Source: JABWBR01 sp036741235
GTDB lineage: Bacteria; Bacteroidota; Bacteroidia; Chitinophagales; Saprospiraceae
Assembly (NCBI GenBank): GCA_036741235.1
Contig: DAINSQ010000044.1
Coordinates: 1-29,950, forward strand
Length of the DNA: 29,950 bases
Reading direction: 5' to 3'
Notes under the pieces: model-generated
Seen by the model: the letters and a program-made list of their open reading frames with translations, nothing else
The model's database searches: none
What the model was told of the DNA's origin: nothing
Shown: piece by piece, positions 16,871 to 25,634 of the stretch
Numbering within the stretch: position 1 is the stretch's first letter
Layout of the letters: each line of letters begins with the position of its first letter
Made by a program: the position numbers and the translations under genes

Positions 16871-19585
16871 CTACTCTACCAGGTTGATCAAGGTGCGGTA
16901 GTCGTCGAAGCGGGCGTCTTCCGATTTCATTTCCAGAAGAGACAGGAGCGACTCGCCGTAGTGATCTTCGAGTGATTGGAGCGTTTGGCGGCAGCGTACC
17001 TCCACAAGTCCTTCCTGGATTTGCGACAAGCGCCAGGAGTAGGTGGCTTCGAGGCGTTGCATGATGCGTTGGTTAACTTCAATGTGATCGGACTGCGGCG
17101 ATACGGCGACAGCCTCTTTAAAGGCGAGTGCATTGCGGGCGATGAGTTTGCCGCTTTCCATGATAAAATATGCCGTATGGGCCCACTGGTTATCGCTGCT
17201 GAGCAGCCTGGAGTACAAGACCAATTGAAGGTCTTCTTCGTTGCGAATAAGGGATTGGCGGAAATTAGCGCCCGACCATTTCAGGTCGACCACGGCGATT
17301 TCTCCTCCCCGTTCGAGTATCAGGTCGGCTCGGCCATTGAGTTTGAGGCCGGTAATGCCGCCCTCCAGCGGGTGTTCTGTTGCCGCTACGCGCCAGCCGT
17401 TTTGCACGATCAGGCTGACCAGGCTCCAGGCAGCGTATTTGATGCGATTGATAAAAGCTACCCGTTCCGGCTCGCGACCGTACATCAACAACACCGCGCC
17501 CTCTTTGTGAAGCAATTGTCCGGCTTCTTTATCTATCCAGTTAACGACATCCTGCCTCGACCAGTCGTAGATATCCTGGCGCAGCAGCCGTTCAAAAAAG
17601 CGATGCGCCAAATTGCCCATCAGCGTTCGGTCTTTGACCAGGCTGAGAATCGATGAGTTGACCAGTTTGATCTGGTGCCGGAATACCCACTGATAAGGGT
17701 AATACAACAGGGCATCAAGGCTTGTAAAGGTTTCTTCTTCCCTTGCCGCAAGACGATCTGCGTTGGGGATGCGCAAAAAAGGTTGTGGACGGCCCAGCTG
17801 CCGGGTAGGCAGCAATACGTACCCCGGGAGGTGAAAAGATCGTTGCCAGGCGGCATTGACCGTGTGTGCGCCGATGCGCAGCGTAATCGGGCTGAGATCG
17901 CCAAAAGCGGCCTCCATATCGCCCAGCAAGGGGTGAGGGGTTGCAGTTTCCCCTTCTACCGTGTCGGGCACCACCAAAATTGCGCGTTTACGGGTCCACA
18001 ACAGGGGTTGTTTGCGCTGCCACAAATCCATTTCGTTTTCCTCCTGCGGTTCAATGAGTTGGATGCCGGACTGTTGCAACCAGTTTCTTTCGTGATAATA
18101 CCAGCGGGAGAAAAAATGGGGCGCATCCAGGTGTAAAAAATTCCACCACAGCAATTCTTCTGTGGCGCCGTATACAGCGCCGGGCATATGTACGGCATGC
18201 AAGGCGCCGGTTTCCACCGCATTAAATTGTACGGGAGCGGGCTGGTAAATCGTACGCACAATACGCTCCAGCGATAAATGGGGCAGGTCGGTTTCCGGCA
18301 ATGCTTCCAGCAACTCGCGAACACGCCTGGCTTGCTGCTGAAGTACAAGCAATGAAAGGTTTTTACCCCCGCCTTCATCAAAAGTTCTCCAGGCCCATTC
18401 TTCCAGATAGGAGAAAATTTCAATAGCATCTTCTTTGGGAGCAACTTGCTGGATGTCGTAGCGCTTTCGTTCAAACCAAAAATCGTATTGCTTGCGAACG
18501 GCGACTGATGACAGGCCGTTGGCACGTATGGCGCCTGCTTCCAATTCTTCGAAATAACGGCGTACCATAGCATACCAGCTTTCACTATTGATGCCGGGAG
18601 TTGAGGCCATCTGTGCGGCAATGCGATACGATAATTCTTCTTCAAGCGGTTTTACCGGCAGCGAAACGAATTCCATGATTTTGTAGGGATCCGCCGGCTG
18701 CCATAAAAATGCGGTAACGAGTTTAAGCACTTGCAATGTAGGCCGCGACAACGACGTAGACAGTAATCCCATGCTGGGAAGCCCTTCTTGTATGATGGCG
18801 TCGTCGAGGCTTCTTCGCTTGTCGGCAATCAGGCACAAGGGGTGAAATGCACTGTTGTTCCTTGCCAACTGAGCGACGTATGCCGCGAGGTCGCTCTCCC
18901 GGGAGCCGCGCAAAATCAGCAGGCTCCCGTCTCCTTTGAGGGCGGTCCTGCCCGCAATTGAAGACGCATCGAGGAGTTTGCGTTGAAACAGGCCAAGGTC
19001 GGAGCCCGCAGGGGCCTCCGCCACTGCGGGGGCAAGAGGTTGAATTTCCAGGCCTTGACTTTCCATTTTTGCCAATAGCCGCCGAAAGTGGACGGGTAAA
19101 TATTCAAGCGGGTTGCCCAGTCGAATTTCCTTCAAATCGTGCCGGCGTCGGTCGAGCGCGTGCAATACCGCTTCAAAACGGTCGGCATACCCCGGCGATA
19201 ACGCCAAATCACCCGCTCTCAGCAACTGCTCGATTGCCGCAATCTGCCGCAAACGGAGAGGCGTAGAAGCGTCGGCAATGAAATCCCAACCCGCCATCAG
19301 CAATTCATCGCGCCTGGATAAAATATCGGCAGCAGTGGCCAACTCATCCGCTTCAAAAGCGCTGATATAAAAAGCTTCGGCATCCGTTGCGACATACGAC
19401 AACAGCGCCTGGCGATATTGTTCAATGCGCAAGTGATCATTATCAGTATCTCGCAGGGTAAGTCCCAAACGGGCTTCCAAAAGCCTTAACAATCCCTGCG
19501 GGCCTACAAAACTAACCCCGCTTCCCACCTGCCAATGGGGCGGGTGAATCTGGTCGTCAAGTGATAATCCGAAGTATATTGTCAT
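16871..19585 (-). CDS. AddB-like PD-(D/E)XK nuclease family protein
   Basis: 904 residues. The C-terminal third carries a RecB/AddB-type nuclease: His661 and Glu665 in GNLAHRFFERLL, Glu737, Asp754 in NGRADLIL, Asp767 and Lys769 in VVDLKWSG, and Gln787 in DLQLVLYSRLL, the complete order of motifs for this fold. The N-terminal 600 residues resemble the inactive helicase-like part of AddB: no Walker A motif is visible. The iron-sulfur cysteines of classical AddB are absent in the C-terminus (only one Cys near the end). Such proteins normally work with a UvrD-like helicase (AddA) in double-strand break repair. No helicase gene adjoins it here: upstream is a divergent small gene, downstream the repeat/gap region. 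Confidence 0.8.
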   Translation of the reverse strand: MTIYFGLSLDDQIHPPHWQVGSGVSFVGPQGLLRLLEARLGLTLRDTDNDHLRIEQYRQALLSYVATDAEAFYISAFEADELATAADILSRRDELLMAGWDFIADASTPLRLRQIAAIEQLLRAGDLALSPGYADRFEAVLHALDRRRHDLKEIRLGNPLEYLPVHFRRLLAKMESQGLEIQPLAPAVAEAPAGSDLGLFQRKLLDASSIAGRTALKGDGSLLILRGSRESDLAAYVAQLARNNSAFHPLCLIADKRRSLDDAIIQEGLPSMGLLSTSLSRPTLQVLKLVTAFLWQPADPYKIMEFVSLPVKPLEEELSYRIAAQMASTPGINSESWYAMVRRYFEELEAGAIRANGLSSVAVRKQYDFWFERKRYDIQQVAPKEDAIEIFSYLEEWAWRTFDEGGGKNLSLLVLQQQARRVRELLEALPETDLPHLSLERIVRTIYQPAPVQFNAVETGALHAVHMPGAVYGATEELLWWNFLHLDAPHFFSRWYYHERNWLQQSGIQLIEPQEENEMDLWQRKQPLLWTRKRAILVVPDTVEGETATPHPLLGDMEAAFGDLSPITLRIGAHTVNAAWQRSFHLPGYVLLPTRQLGRPQPFLRIPNADRLAAREEETFTSLDALLYYPYQWVFRHQIKLVNSSILSLVKDRTLMGNLAHRFFERLLRQDIYDWSRQDVVNWIDKEAGQLLHKEGAVLLMYGREPERVAFINRIKYAAWSLVSLIVQNGWRVAATEHPLEGGITGLKLNGRADLILERGGEIAVVDLKWSGANFRQSLIRNEEDLQLVLYSRLLSSDNQWAHTAYFIMESGKLIARNALAFKEAVAVSPQSDHIEVNQRIMQRLEATYSWRLSQIQEGLVEVRCRQTLQSLEDHYGESLLSLLEMKSEDARFDDYRTLINLVE

Positions 19586-19595
19586 TCGATTCTGT

Positions 19596-19603
19596 TATAT
19601 TTG
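19596..19603 (+). promoter_or_regulatory. Candidate promoter -7 box (TATATTTG) for the small membrane protein gene
   Basis: A perfect TAnnTTTG match, 56 bp upstream of the ATG at 19660 and 10 bp from the divergent nuclease start. The -33 box is not convincing. Confidence 0.45.
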
Positions 19604-19659
19604 CGGTTGGCCATCCGGCTATCCTGTTTAAAACCGCACCATAAAAATAAGGTAATGCC

Positions 19660-20037
19660 ATGAAAATCTGTTTTTATTTGCTGTTAATGATCATCGCGAT
19701 TAGTACGACCGGACATGTTGCGTATGCCGCAGGTATGAACAATTCGCCCATACACGCTTCACCTGCAGCGGCGGCAGGTCAATTGCACAAGGCGGAAAAA
19801 GCGCAAAAAAAATGGCATAAATGGCAACTGCGCTGGGAAAAACTGAAGCGCAAGGCAGGAGAAGTTTGGGACGACGGCAAATTCCGCATCGGCGTCATCC
19901 TGCTCGGCGCAGCGCTCATACTCGCCCTGGTTTCTATTATCATTTCGCTGGGCGGGCTTATCGATATTATTGCCGGCCTTCTCGCCCTGGGAGGTATCGC
20001 ATTGATTATCTGGGGATTGGTAACAACGTATGGATAG
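19660..20037 (+). CDS. Small membrane protein of unknown function
   Basis: 125 residues; I do not recognise the family. An N-terminal signal peptide (residues 1-23, ending AYA) is followed by a basic, tryptophan- and lysine-rich helix (about 43-72, KAEKAQKKWHKWQLRWEKLKRK), then two closely spaced hydrophobic helices (about 76-97 and 99-122) with glycine-rich turns. The C-terminus is only two or three residues past the last helix. The basic helix could bind phosphate head groups or act as a stop for export. It stands alone between the divergent nuclease and clpC with its own -7 box. Confidence 0.7.
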   Translation: MKICFYLLLMIIAISTTGHVAYAAGMNNSPIHASPAAAAGQLHKAEKAQKKWHKWQLRWEKLKRKAGEVWDDGKFRIGVILLGAALILALVSIIISLGGLIDIIAGLLALGGIALIIWGLVTTYG

Positions 20038-20398
20038 GATTTTTAACGCTTAATGTTTAATTACTTAACTATTTGATAATTAATATCATAAGATTAATAT
20101 TCAACAATATATTAAATAAATATACAAATTGTATTTTATTGATTTTTTTTAACTAATTCAATATTCACGCTCAACATTCAACATTCATTAACCACATCGG
20201 GCGACCCGCAATTAAACCAAGCCTTCTCTTCACGTGTTATTGCAATTATTATCCCTTAGCGGTAATATTTGTCATCACACGGCAAAAAAATTCACTGTAT
20301 TTTAACACCGTTGTTTGTAAAAAATTCAACTTGCGACTTGATTTACACCAACATTATTTGGAAAATTGCATCATCTAAAGGCTAAGTACCGATTCAAT
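20038..20398. other. AT-rich intergenic region upstream of clpC
   Basis: About 360 bp without a gene. The first 150 bp are very AT-rich and contain words such as TTTAATTA, TTAATATT and repeated TTCAACA (near 20165-20190), similar to those at 12150-12204. The second part should hold the clpC promoter; TTTG at 20314-20317 and ATTATTTG at 20353-20360 are loose matches to Bacteroidota promoter boxes but not at the right spacing from each other. I see no riboswitch or tRNA. Confidence 0.5.
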
Positions 20399-22969
20399 AT
20401 GAATAGTAACAAGTTTTCGCCGAAAGTCAAGCAGATCATTTCCCGCAGCCGCGACGAGGCTATTGGGTTGGGGCATGACTTTATCGGCACCGAACATTTA
20501 CTCCTCGGCATGATGGCAGACAAAGAAAGCCTGGCCATGAAAGTGCTGGAATCGCTGGAAGTGGACGCCGCCGAGCTGAGGCAAACCCTGGTAGAAACTA
20601 TCCAACGCACCCCCATCGCCGCCGCAGGTCTCAACGTGGGCAACATCCCCCTGAATAAACAGGCCGAAAAGGTGCTGAAAGTGACCTTCCTGGAAGCCAA
20701 AGCGCTGAAAAACGAAGAAGTGAGCCCCGAACACCTGATGTTGTCTATCCTCAAACACAAGGACAACCCTGCCTCCAAGGTATTGGGCCAGTTTGAGGTA
20801 GACTACGATATCTTCAAGGCCGAACTTGAATACGTGCGTCAGGAGCAGGATTTTTCTTCCAACAGCAGCAGTATCGACCCCTATTCTCAGGCGCCATCCG
20901 ACCAGGACGACTCCTACGAAGACGACGATGCGCAATCCCGCAGCTTCCAGCAACGCGGCGCAGGCAGCAAAGGCGCTACGAAGTCAAGAACCCCGGTACT
21001 TGACAATTTCGGCCGCGATATCACCAAGCTGGCCGAGGAAGATAAACTCGACCCGATTATCGGTCGCGAAAACGAAATCGAACGCGTCTCCCAAATCCTG
21101 AGCCGCCGCAAAAAAAATAACCCGATCCTCATCGGCGAACCCGGCGTAGGCAAAACAGCTATAGTGGAAGGCCTCGCCCTGCGGATCATCCAGAAAAAAG
21201 TGTCGCGCACGCTTTTCAACAAGCGCATCGTGATGCTCGACCTGGCGGCGCTGGTGGCCGGCACCAAATACCGCGGCCAGTTTGAAGAGCGCATGAAGGC
21301 TATAATGAATGAATTGGAGAAATCGCGCGACGTGATCCTGTTTATTGACGAGATCCATACCATCGTTGGCGCCGGCGGCGCTACGGGCTCGCTCGACGCT
21401 TCCAATATCTTCAAACCCGCCCTGGCCCGCGGCGAACTCCAGTGCATCGGCGCTTCTACGCTCGACGAATACCGCCAGCATATTGAGAAAGACGGCGCAC
21501 TCGACCGCCGATTCCAAAAGGTGATGGTCGATCCGCCCGCACCCGATGAGGTGATCCATATTCTCAATAATATCAAGCCGAAATACGAGGAGTTCCACAA
21601 TGTGATCTATAGCGACGAGGCTATCCTGGCGTGTGTGCGCCTCAGCGACCGCTATATCACCGACCGCTTCCTGCCCGATAAGGCCATCGACGTTCTCGAC
21701 GAGGTGGGCGCCCGCGTGCACCTTAAGAATATTCACGTGCCCGAACATATTGAGGAGCTCGAAAAGAAAATCGAAGAACTCAAAGAGTTCAAAAACCAGG
21801 CTGTGAAAAACCAGCAGTACGAAAAAGCTGCCGACCTGCGCGATAAGGAGTCGAAACTGGTGCGCCAGCTCGAATTCGCCAAGATACAATGGGAGGAAGA
21901 GTCAAAAACCAAACGCTACCCCGTTGGCGAAGAAGATATCGCCGAGGTAGTATCGATGATGACCGGCATCCCCGTTAAACGCGTGGCTCAAAGCGAAAGC
22001 AAAAAGCTGGTGAGCATGGAGAAAGACCTCCAAAATGTGATCATCGGCCAGGACGAAGCCATCGGCAAAATCGCCAAGGCGATACAGCGCAACCGCGTGG
22101 GCCTCAAAGACCCCCGCCGCCCTATCGGCTCGTTTATTTTCCTGGGCCCCACCGGCGTAGGTAAAACAGAACTCGCCAAAGCGCTGGCCCGCTACTTGTT
22201 CGACTCCGATGATTCGCTCATCCGCATCGATATGAGCGAATATATGGAGAAATTTTCCGTGAGCAGGCTCATCGGCGCGCCTCCGGGTTATGTGGGCTAC
22301 GAAGAGGGCGGCCAACTCACCGAGAAGGTGCGTCGCAAACCCTACTCTGTAGTGCTGCTCGACGAAATCGAAAAGGCCCACCCCGATGTGTACAACATCC
22401 TGCTCCAGGTGCTCGATGACGGCCAACTCACCGACGGCCTCGGAAGACGCGTAGACTTCAAGAATACGCTGATCATTATGACCTCCAACATCGGCGTTCG
22501 CCAGTTAAAGGACTTTGGACAGGGCGTGGGCTTTAATACCAAGGCCCGCCAGGATTCCGCCCAGGAATATACCAAAGGCGTGATCCAGAACGCGCTCAAA
22601 CGCACGTTCTCGCCCGAATTCCTCAACCGTATCGATGATGTGGTGATCTTCAACAGCCTGGGCCGCGATGAGATCTTCAAAATTATCGATATTTCGCTCA
22701 AAGACGTGCACAAGCGCCTCATGGGCATGAATTATACGCTGTCGCTAACGGAAGACGCCAAAAATTTCGTCGCCGAAAAAGGCTTCGACCCCCAATTCGG
22801 CGCCCGCCCGCTGCACCGCGCAATTCAAAAGTATATCGAAGATCCCCTGGCGGAATTTATTCTCAACGAAAACCCGCCGGAAGGCAGCGCATTGGAAGCC
22901 GTACTCAAAGAAGACGGCGAAAGCCTGGTTATCGCCCTGGCTAAACCAGTCAATTCCGATGTGCAATAA
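20399..22969 (+). CDS. clpC: ATP-dependent Clp protease ATPase subunit ClpC
   Basis: 856 residues from the ATG at 20399; the frame extends 11 codons further to a TTG, but MNSNKFSPKVKQII is the normal start. It unfolds proteins and feeds them to ClpP. Clp-N repeats (1-150) are followed by an acidic linker (SDQDDSYEDDD), AAA-1 with Walker A GEPGVGKT (246-253) and Walker B VILFIDEIH, a middle domain with a UVR-like segment (EELKEFKNQAVKNQQYEKAADLRDKE) that identifies ClpC rather than ClpB, AAA-2 with GPTGVGKT and VVLLDEIEKAHPDV, and the C-terminal D2-small domain (ARPLHRAIQKYIEDPLAEFIL). No ClpP gene is in the window. It ends at a strong terminator. Confidence 0.97.
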   Translation: MNSNKFSPKVKQIISRSRDEAIGLGHDFIGTEHLLLGMMADKESLAMKVLESLEVDAAELRQTLVETIQRTPIAAAGLNVGNIPLNKQAEKVLKVTFLEAKALKNEEVSPEHLMLSILKHKDNPASKVLGQFEVDYDIFKAELEYVRQEQDFSSNSSSIDPYSQAPSDQDDSYEDDDAQSRSFQQRGAGSKGATKSRTPVLDNFGRDITKLAEEDKLDPIIGRENEIERVSQILSRRKKNNPILIGEPGVGKTAIVEGLALRIIQKKVSRTLFNKRIVMLDLAALVAGTKYRGQFEERMKAIMNELEKSRDVILFIDEIHTIVGAGGATGSLDASNIFKPALARGELQCIGASTLDEYRQHIEKDGALDRRFQKVMVDPPAPDEVIHILNNIKPKYEEFHNVIYSDEAILACVRLSDRYITDRFLPDKAIDVLDEVGARVHLKNIHVPEHIEELEKKIEELKEFKNQAVKNQQYEKAADLRDKESKLVRQLEFAKIQWEEESKTKRYPVGEEDIAEVVSMMTGIPVKRVAQSESKKLVSMEKDLQNVIIGQDEAIGKIAKAIQRNRVGLKDPRRPIGSFIFLGPTGVGKTELAKALARYLFDSDDSLIRIDMSEYMEKFSVSRLIGAPPGYVGYEEGGQLTEKVRRKPYSVVLLDEIEKAHPDVYNILLQVLDDGQLTDGLGRRVDFKNTLIIMTSNIGVRQLKDFGQGVGFNTKARQDSAQEYTKGVIQNALKRTFSPEFLNRIDDVVIFNSLGRDEIFKIIDISLKDVHKRLMGMNYTLSLTEDAKNFVAEKGFDPQFGARPLHRAIQKYIEDPLAEFILNENPPEGSALEAVLKEDGESLVIALAKPVNSDVQ

Positions 22970-22993
22970 GTCGTTTTTTTTATCTTATTATAC

Positions 22994-23033
22994 AAGAAGT
23001 ACACCCGCACTATTGCAGGTGTACTTCTTTTTT
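22994..23033 (+). terminator. Rho-independent terminator after clpC
   Basis: A perfect 12-bp stem, AAGAAGTACACC (22994-23005) with GGTGTACTTCTT (23018-23029), a 12-nt loop and six Ts at 23028-23033. The A-run/T-run symmetry means it could also work on the minus strand. It separates clpC from infC. Confidence 0.92.
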
Positions 23034-23129
23034 ATGAATTTCGTTGCCGATCTCGGGCTCGGTTCCGCTATTTCGGACAAAATCGCCGGCGGAAAGCGCC
23101 TTTTTATTATTAACTAAATAAAAATTGTA

Positions 23130-23714
23130 TTGAACAAGCGTCCAAACACTCCGCAAGACCCTACCAGAATTCAATTCCGCGTGAATGACCAAATCCGGAT
23201 TCCTGAAGTGCGGCTCGTAGGCGACAACCTCGATGAACTCAGCAATATCATCGGCGAACATGTCGAAACGGGCATTTACCCCACACGCAAAGTGCGCGAA
23301 TGGGCCGAACAAATGGAACTCGACCTGGTGGAGATCTCTCCCAACGCCAAACCTCCCGTGGTGCGCATCGTGGATTTTAACAAGTTTATCTACGAACGCA
23401 AGAAAAAAGAAAAGGAGATCAAGGCTAAAGCCGCCAAAACCGTTATCAAGGAAATCCGCTTCGGCCCCAATACCGACGACCACGACTTCGAGTTCAAGTC
23501 GCGCCACGCCAAATCTTTCCTCGAAGAAGGCGCCAAAGTGAAAGCCTACGTGCAATTCAAAGGCCGCGCTATCGTTTTTAAGGAAAGAGGCGAACTCCTG
23601 CTGCTCAAATTCCTCAAAGAACTCGAGGAAGTCGGCGCCCCGGAGGCTATGCCCAAAATGGAAGGCCGCCGGATGATCGTGGTGATCGCACCGAAAAAAG
23701 CGCCTAAAAAATAA
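23130..23714 (+). CDS. infC: Translation initiation factor IF-3
   Basis: 194 residues. It binds the 30S subunit and checks the start codon and initiator tRNA. The N-domain includes RVNDQIRIPEVRLVGDNLDELSNI, then a lysine-rich linker helix (YERKKKEKEIKAKAAKT), and the C-domain starts at VIKEIRFGPNTDDHDFEFKSRHAKSFLEEGAKVKAYVQFKGRAI, with the KEIR/FKGR motifs typical of IF-3. No ATG lies near the N-terminus: the usable start is TTG at 23130, or ATT at 23124 in the same frame. Non-AUG starts are used in infC of several bacteria to let IF-3 repress its own translation. It is followed by rpmI and rplT, the standard operon order, but thrS is not upstream; clpC is. Confidence 0.95.
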   Translation: MNKRPNTPQDPTRIQFRVNDQIRIPEVRLVGDNLDELSNIIGEHVETGIYPTRKVREWAEQMELDLVEISPNAKPPVVRIVDFNKFIYERKKKEKEIKAKAAKTVIKEIRFGPNTDDHDFEFKSRHAKSFLEEGAKVKAYVQFKGRAIVFKERGELLLLKFLKELEEVGAPEAMPKMEGRRMIVVIAPKKAPKK

Positions 23715-23771
23715 GCCCGCAGCACTGCAAAAAAATATGACGTCGGGTAGCCAGTATATCCGATATTGGTT

Positions 23772-23779
23772 TATCTTTG
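23772..23779 (+). promoter_or_regulatory. Candidate promoter -7 box (TATCTTTG) for rpmI-rplT
   Basis: A perfect TAnnTTTG match 24 bp upstream of the rpmI ATG, inside the 89-bp infC-rpmI gap. The -33 position is weak (GTCGG). It suggests that rpmI-rplT can be transcribed apart from infC. Confidence 0.4.
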
Positions 23780-23803
23780 CAGTCCGTTTAAAATCATGTA
23801 CTG

Positions 23804-23998
23804 ATGCCTAAGATGAAGACACATTCCAGCGCCAAGAAGCGTTTCAAGGTGACTGGTTCCGGCAAGGTAAAGCGTTTCCAGGCGAATACGTCGCACCGGA
23901 TGCGCAAGAAAAGCGAAAAAGCGAAGCTCCGCCTGCGCGATGCTACGCTGGTTCACCCTTCCGACGAAGCTCGCGTAAAGCGCATGCTTTGCGAATAA
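23804..23998 (+). CDS. rpmI: 50S ribosomal protein L35
   Basis: 64 residues, the usual length for bL35, very basic, with the characteristic start MPKMKTHSSAKKRFKVTGSGKVKR and HRMRKKSEKAKLRLRD. It is a structural protein of the large ribosomal subunit. It lies 89 bp after infC and 75 bp before rplT. The ATG at 23804 is the family start; an out-of-frame ATG eight bases earlier is not used. Confidence 0.97.
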   Translation: MPKMKTHSSAKKRFKVTGSGKVKRFQANTSHRMRKKSEKAKLRLRDATLVHPSDEARVKRMLCE

Positions 23999-24016
23999 TC
24001 ATTTTTTTTTAACGAG

Positions 24017-24055
24017 AACGCAGGATAAAAGCGGTTAGGCATAACCCCCTGCGTT
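24017..24055 (+). ncRNA. Intercistronic RNA hairpin between rpmI and rplT, candidate L20 control element
   Basis: AACGCAGG (24017-24024) pairs with CCTGCGTT (24048-24055), and inside it GGTTA (24033-24037) pairs with TAACC (24042-24046) closing a GGCA tetraloop. The internal loop is asymmetric: eight bases on the 5' side, one on the 3' side. It ends 18 bp before the rplT ATG. L20 represses its own operon in other bacteria by binding irregular helices in mRNA; the role here is inferred. There is no T-run after it, so it is not an intrinsic terminator. Confidence 0.45.
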
Positions 24056-24073
24056 GTACTAAAAAACAGCAAT

Positions 24074-24418
24074 ATGCCTCGTTCCGTGAACGCCGTTGCA
24101 TCCAGAGCACGGCGCAAGAAGATCATGCAGATGGCCAAAGGTTACTTTGGCGCCCGCGGTAAAGTGTATACCGTTGCAAAAAATACGGTTGAAAAAGGCC
24201 TCCAATACGCCTATCGCGACCGCAAAAACAAGAAACGCGCTTATCGCGCCCTCTGGATCGCCCGTATCAATGCCGCTTCCCGCCTCAATGGCACTACTTA
24301 TTCCAAGTTGATGTTCAAACTGGCTCAAAACGGCGTTACGCTCAACCGAAAGGTATTGGCCGATCTGGCCCTGAACCACCCCGAGACTTTCAAGGCCGTG
24401 GTGGATTCGGCGAAGTAA
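24074..24418 (+). CDS. rplT: 50S ribosomal protein L20
   Basis: 114 residues, full length for bL20. The start MPRSVNAVASRARRKKIMQMAKGYFGARGKVYTVAKNTVEKGLQYAYRDRKNKKR is the conserved 23S-binding extension, and the globular part has LWIARINAASRLNGTTYSKLM. It is needed early in 50S assembly and, in several bacteria, represses translation of its own operon. It is the last gene of infC-rpmI-rplT and is convergent with prfB. Confidence 0.98.
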   Translation: MPRSVNAVASRARRKKIMQMAKGYFGARGKVYTVAKNTVEKGLQYAYRDRKNKKRAYRALWIARINAASRLNGTTYSKLMFKLAQNGVTLNRKVLADLALNHPETFKAVVDSAK

Positions 24419-24426
24419 CTCAGTTT

Positions 24427-24515
24427 GAGTGTGAGAGAGTGGGAGTGTGAGAGGGTGAGATTTCTCTTATTCCCAGTCTCCCACACTCTCACCCTCCCCC
24501 CCTCTCACCCTCCCT
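24427..24515. repeat. GA/GT-rich repeat with complementary CT-rich arm at the rplT/prfB junction
   Basis: The left half (24427-24460) repeats GAGTGTGAGAG-type words and contains GAGGGTGAG; the right half (24475-24515) repeats CCACACTCTCACCCTC-type words, with CTCACCCTC present twice. The two halves can pair. This is the same junction architecture as the GGTT repeats elsewhere but with a different word. Confidence 0.7.
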
Positions 24516-24522
24516 TCCCCGT

Positions 24523-25609
24523 CTATCCCGGAGTGACATGGTGCATCAAAAACGCCTTGAGGAATCCGTCCAAATCACCGTCTAACACCGCATCCGTCTG
24601 GCTCGTCTGATACCCCGTGCGGTGGTCTTTCACCCGGCGGTCGTCGAGCACATAACTTCTGATCTGCGATCCCCACTCGTTTTTCATCTTGGAAGCTTCC
24701 AACTTTTCCTTTTCAGCCAATTGCTTCTCCAGTTCTAATTCATAAAGTCTGGACTTGAGCATTTGCATCGCCTTGTCGCGGTTCATATGCTGCGAGCGTT
24801 CTTGCTGGCATTCTACGACAATTCCGGAGGGGATATGTCGAAGGCGCACGGCTGATTCCGTTTTGTTGACGTGCTGGCCGCCGGCGCCGCTGGAGCGGAA
24901 GGTATCCCACTCGATATCGGCGGGGTTAACATCTACCTCGATGCTGTCATCCACCAGCGGATGCACAAAAACCGAGGCAAAAGAAGTCATGCGTTTGCCC
25001 TGGGCATTATAAGGACTCACGCGCACCAGCCGGTGCACGCCGTTTTCGCCGCGCAATAGCCCGTAGGCAAAGTCGCCGTTGATTTCGAGTTCGGCGGATT
25101 TGATACCCGCCACATCGCCGGCCTGCACGTTGAGTTCTGTGACTTTAAAGCCCTTGCTTTCTGCCCACATGAGGTACATGCGGTACAACATATCGGCCCA
25201 GTCGCAGGCTTCAGTGCCCCCTGCGCCGGCGTTGATCTGGAGCAGGCAGCCCAGTTCGTCTTCCGGGCGATTGAGGGTAGAGCGGAATTCGAGGTCTTCC
25301 ACCGCAGCCAGCGCTTCGGCGTATTTCTGATCGAGTTCTTCTTCCGATACCTCGCCTTCCTTGAAGAAGTCGAGCAATACTTCGGCGTCGTCTACCTGCG
25401 TAGCTACTGCCTGGTATTTAGCCACCCAGTTTTTGTGGCTTTTGATGGTTTTGAGAATCGCTTCAGCCTCCTGGGGTTTGTCCCAAAAGCCGGGATTCAA
25501 CGTAAGTTGTTCTTTATCTTCTATTTGAATGAGCCGGTTATCGACGTCAAAGATACCTCCTGAGAGATACCAGCCGATCTTTGAGCTCGCGCAATTGCTC
25601 TGCGGTCAT
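24523..25609 (-). CDS. prfB: Peptide chain release factor 2, expressed by programmed +1 frameshift
   Basis: About 361 residues after the shift. RF2 releases peptides at UGA and UAA. A short first frame starts at the ATG at 25609 (MTAEQLRELKDRLVSLRRYL) and meets an in-frame UGA at 25549-25547, in the context AGGAGG-TAT-CTT-TGA-C: an internal Shine-Dalgarno-like sequence, the slippery CTT and a UGA followed by C, exactly the RF2 frameshift site. Skipping one base gives DVDNRLIQIEDKEQLTLNPGFW, joining the long frame (from codon TTG at 25500). The catalytic GGQ lies in GAGGQHVNKTESAV. The stop-recognition tripeptide reads SPY (HRLVRVSPYNAQGKR) instead of the usual SPF. Annotating only the long frame would lose 36 residues. 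Confidence 0.95.
25547..25561 (-). promoter_or_regulatory. RF2 programmed +1 frameshift site
   Basis: On the minus strand AGGAGGTATCTTTGA, followed by C. The AGGAGG ends three bases before CTT, as in the known RF2 sites, and the UGA is read slowly when RF2 is scarce, so frameshifting rises and restores RF2. Confidence 0.95.
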
Positions 25610-25634
25610 GGTATTGTAGATTTTAAGGTGATGA

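Noticed and set aside
20984..21889. 301-residue minus-strand open frame opposite clpC
   Set aside because: Low-complexity composition, no recognisable motif, entirely inside a highly conserved gene; a shadow frame.
24017..24055. Intrinsic terminator between rpmI and rplT
   Set aside because: The stem is not followed by a T-run; the T-run lies before it.
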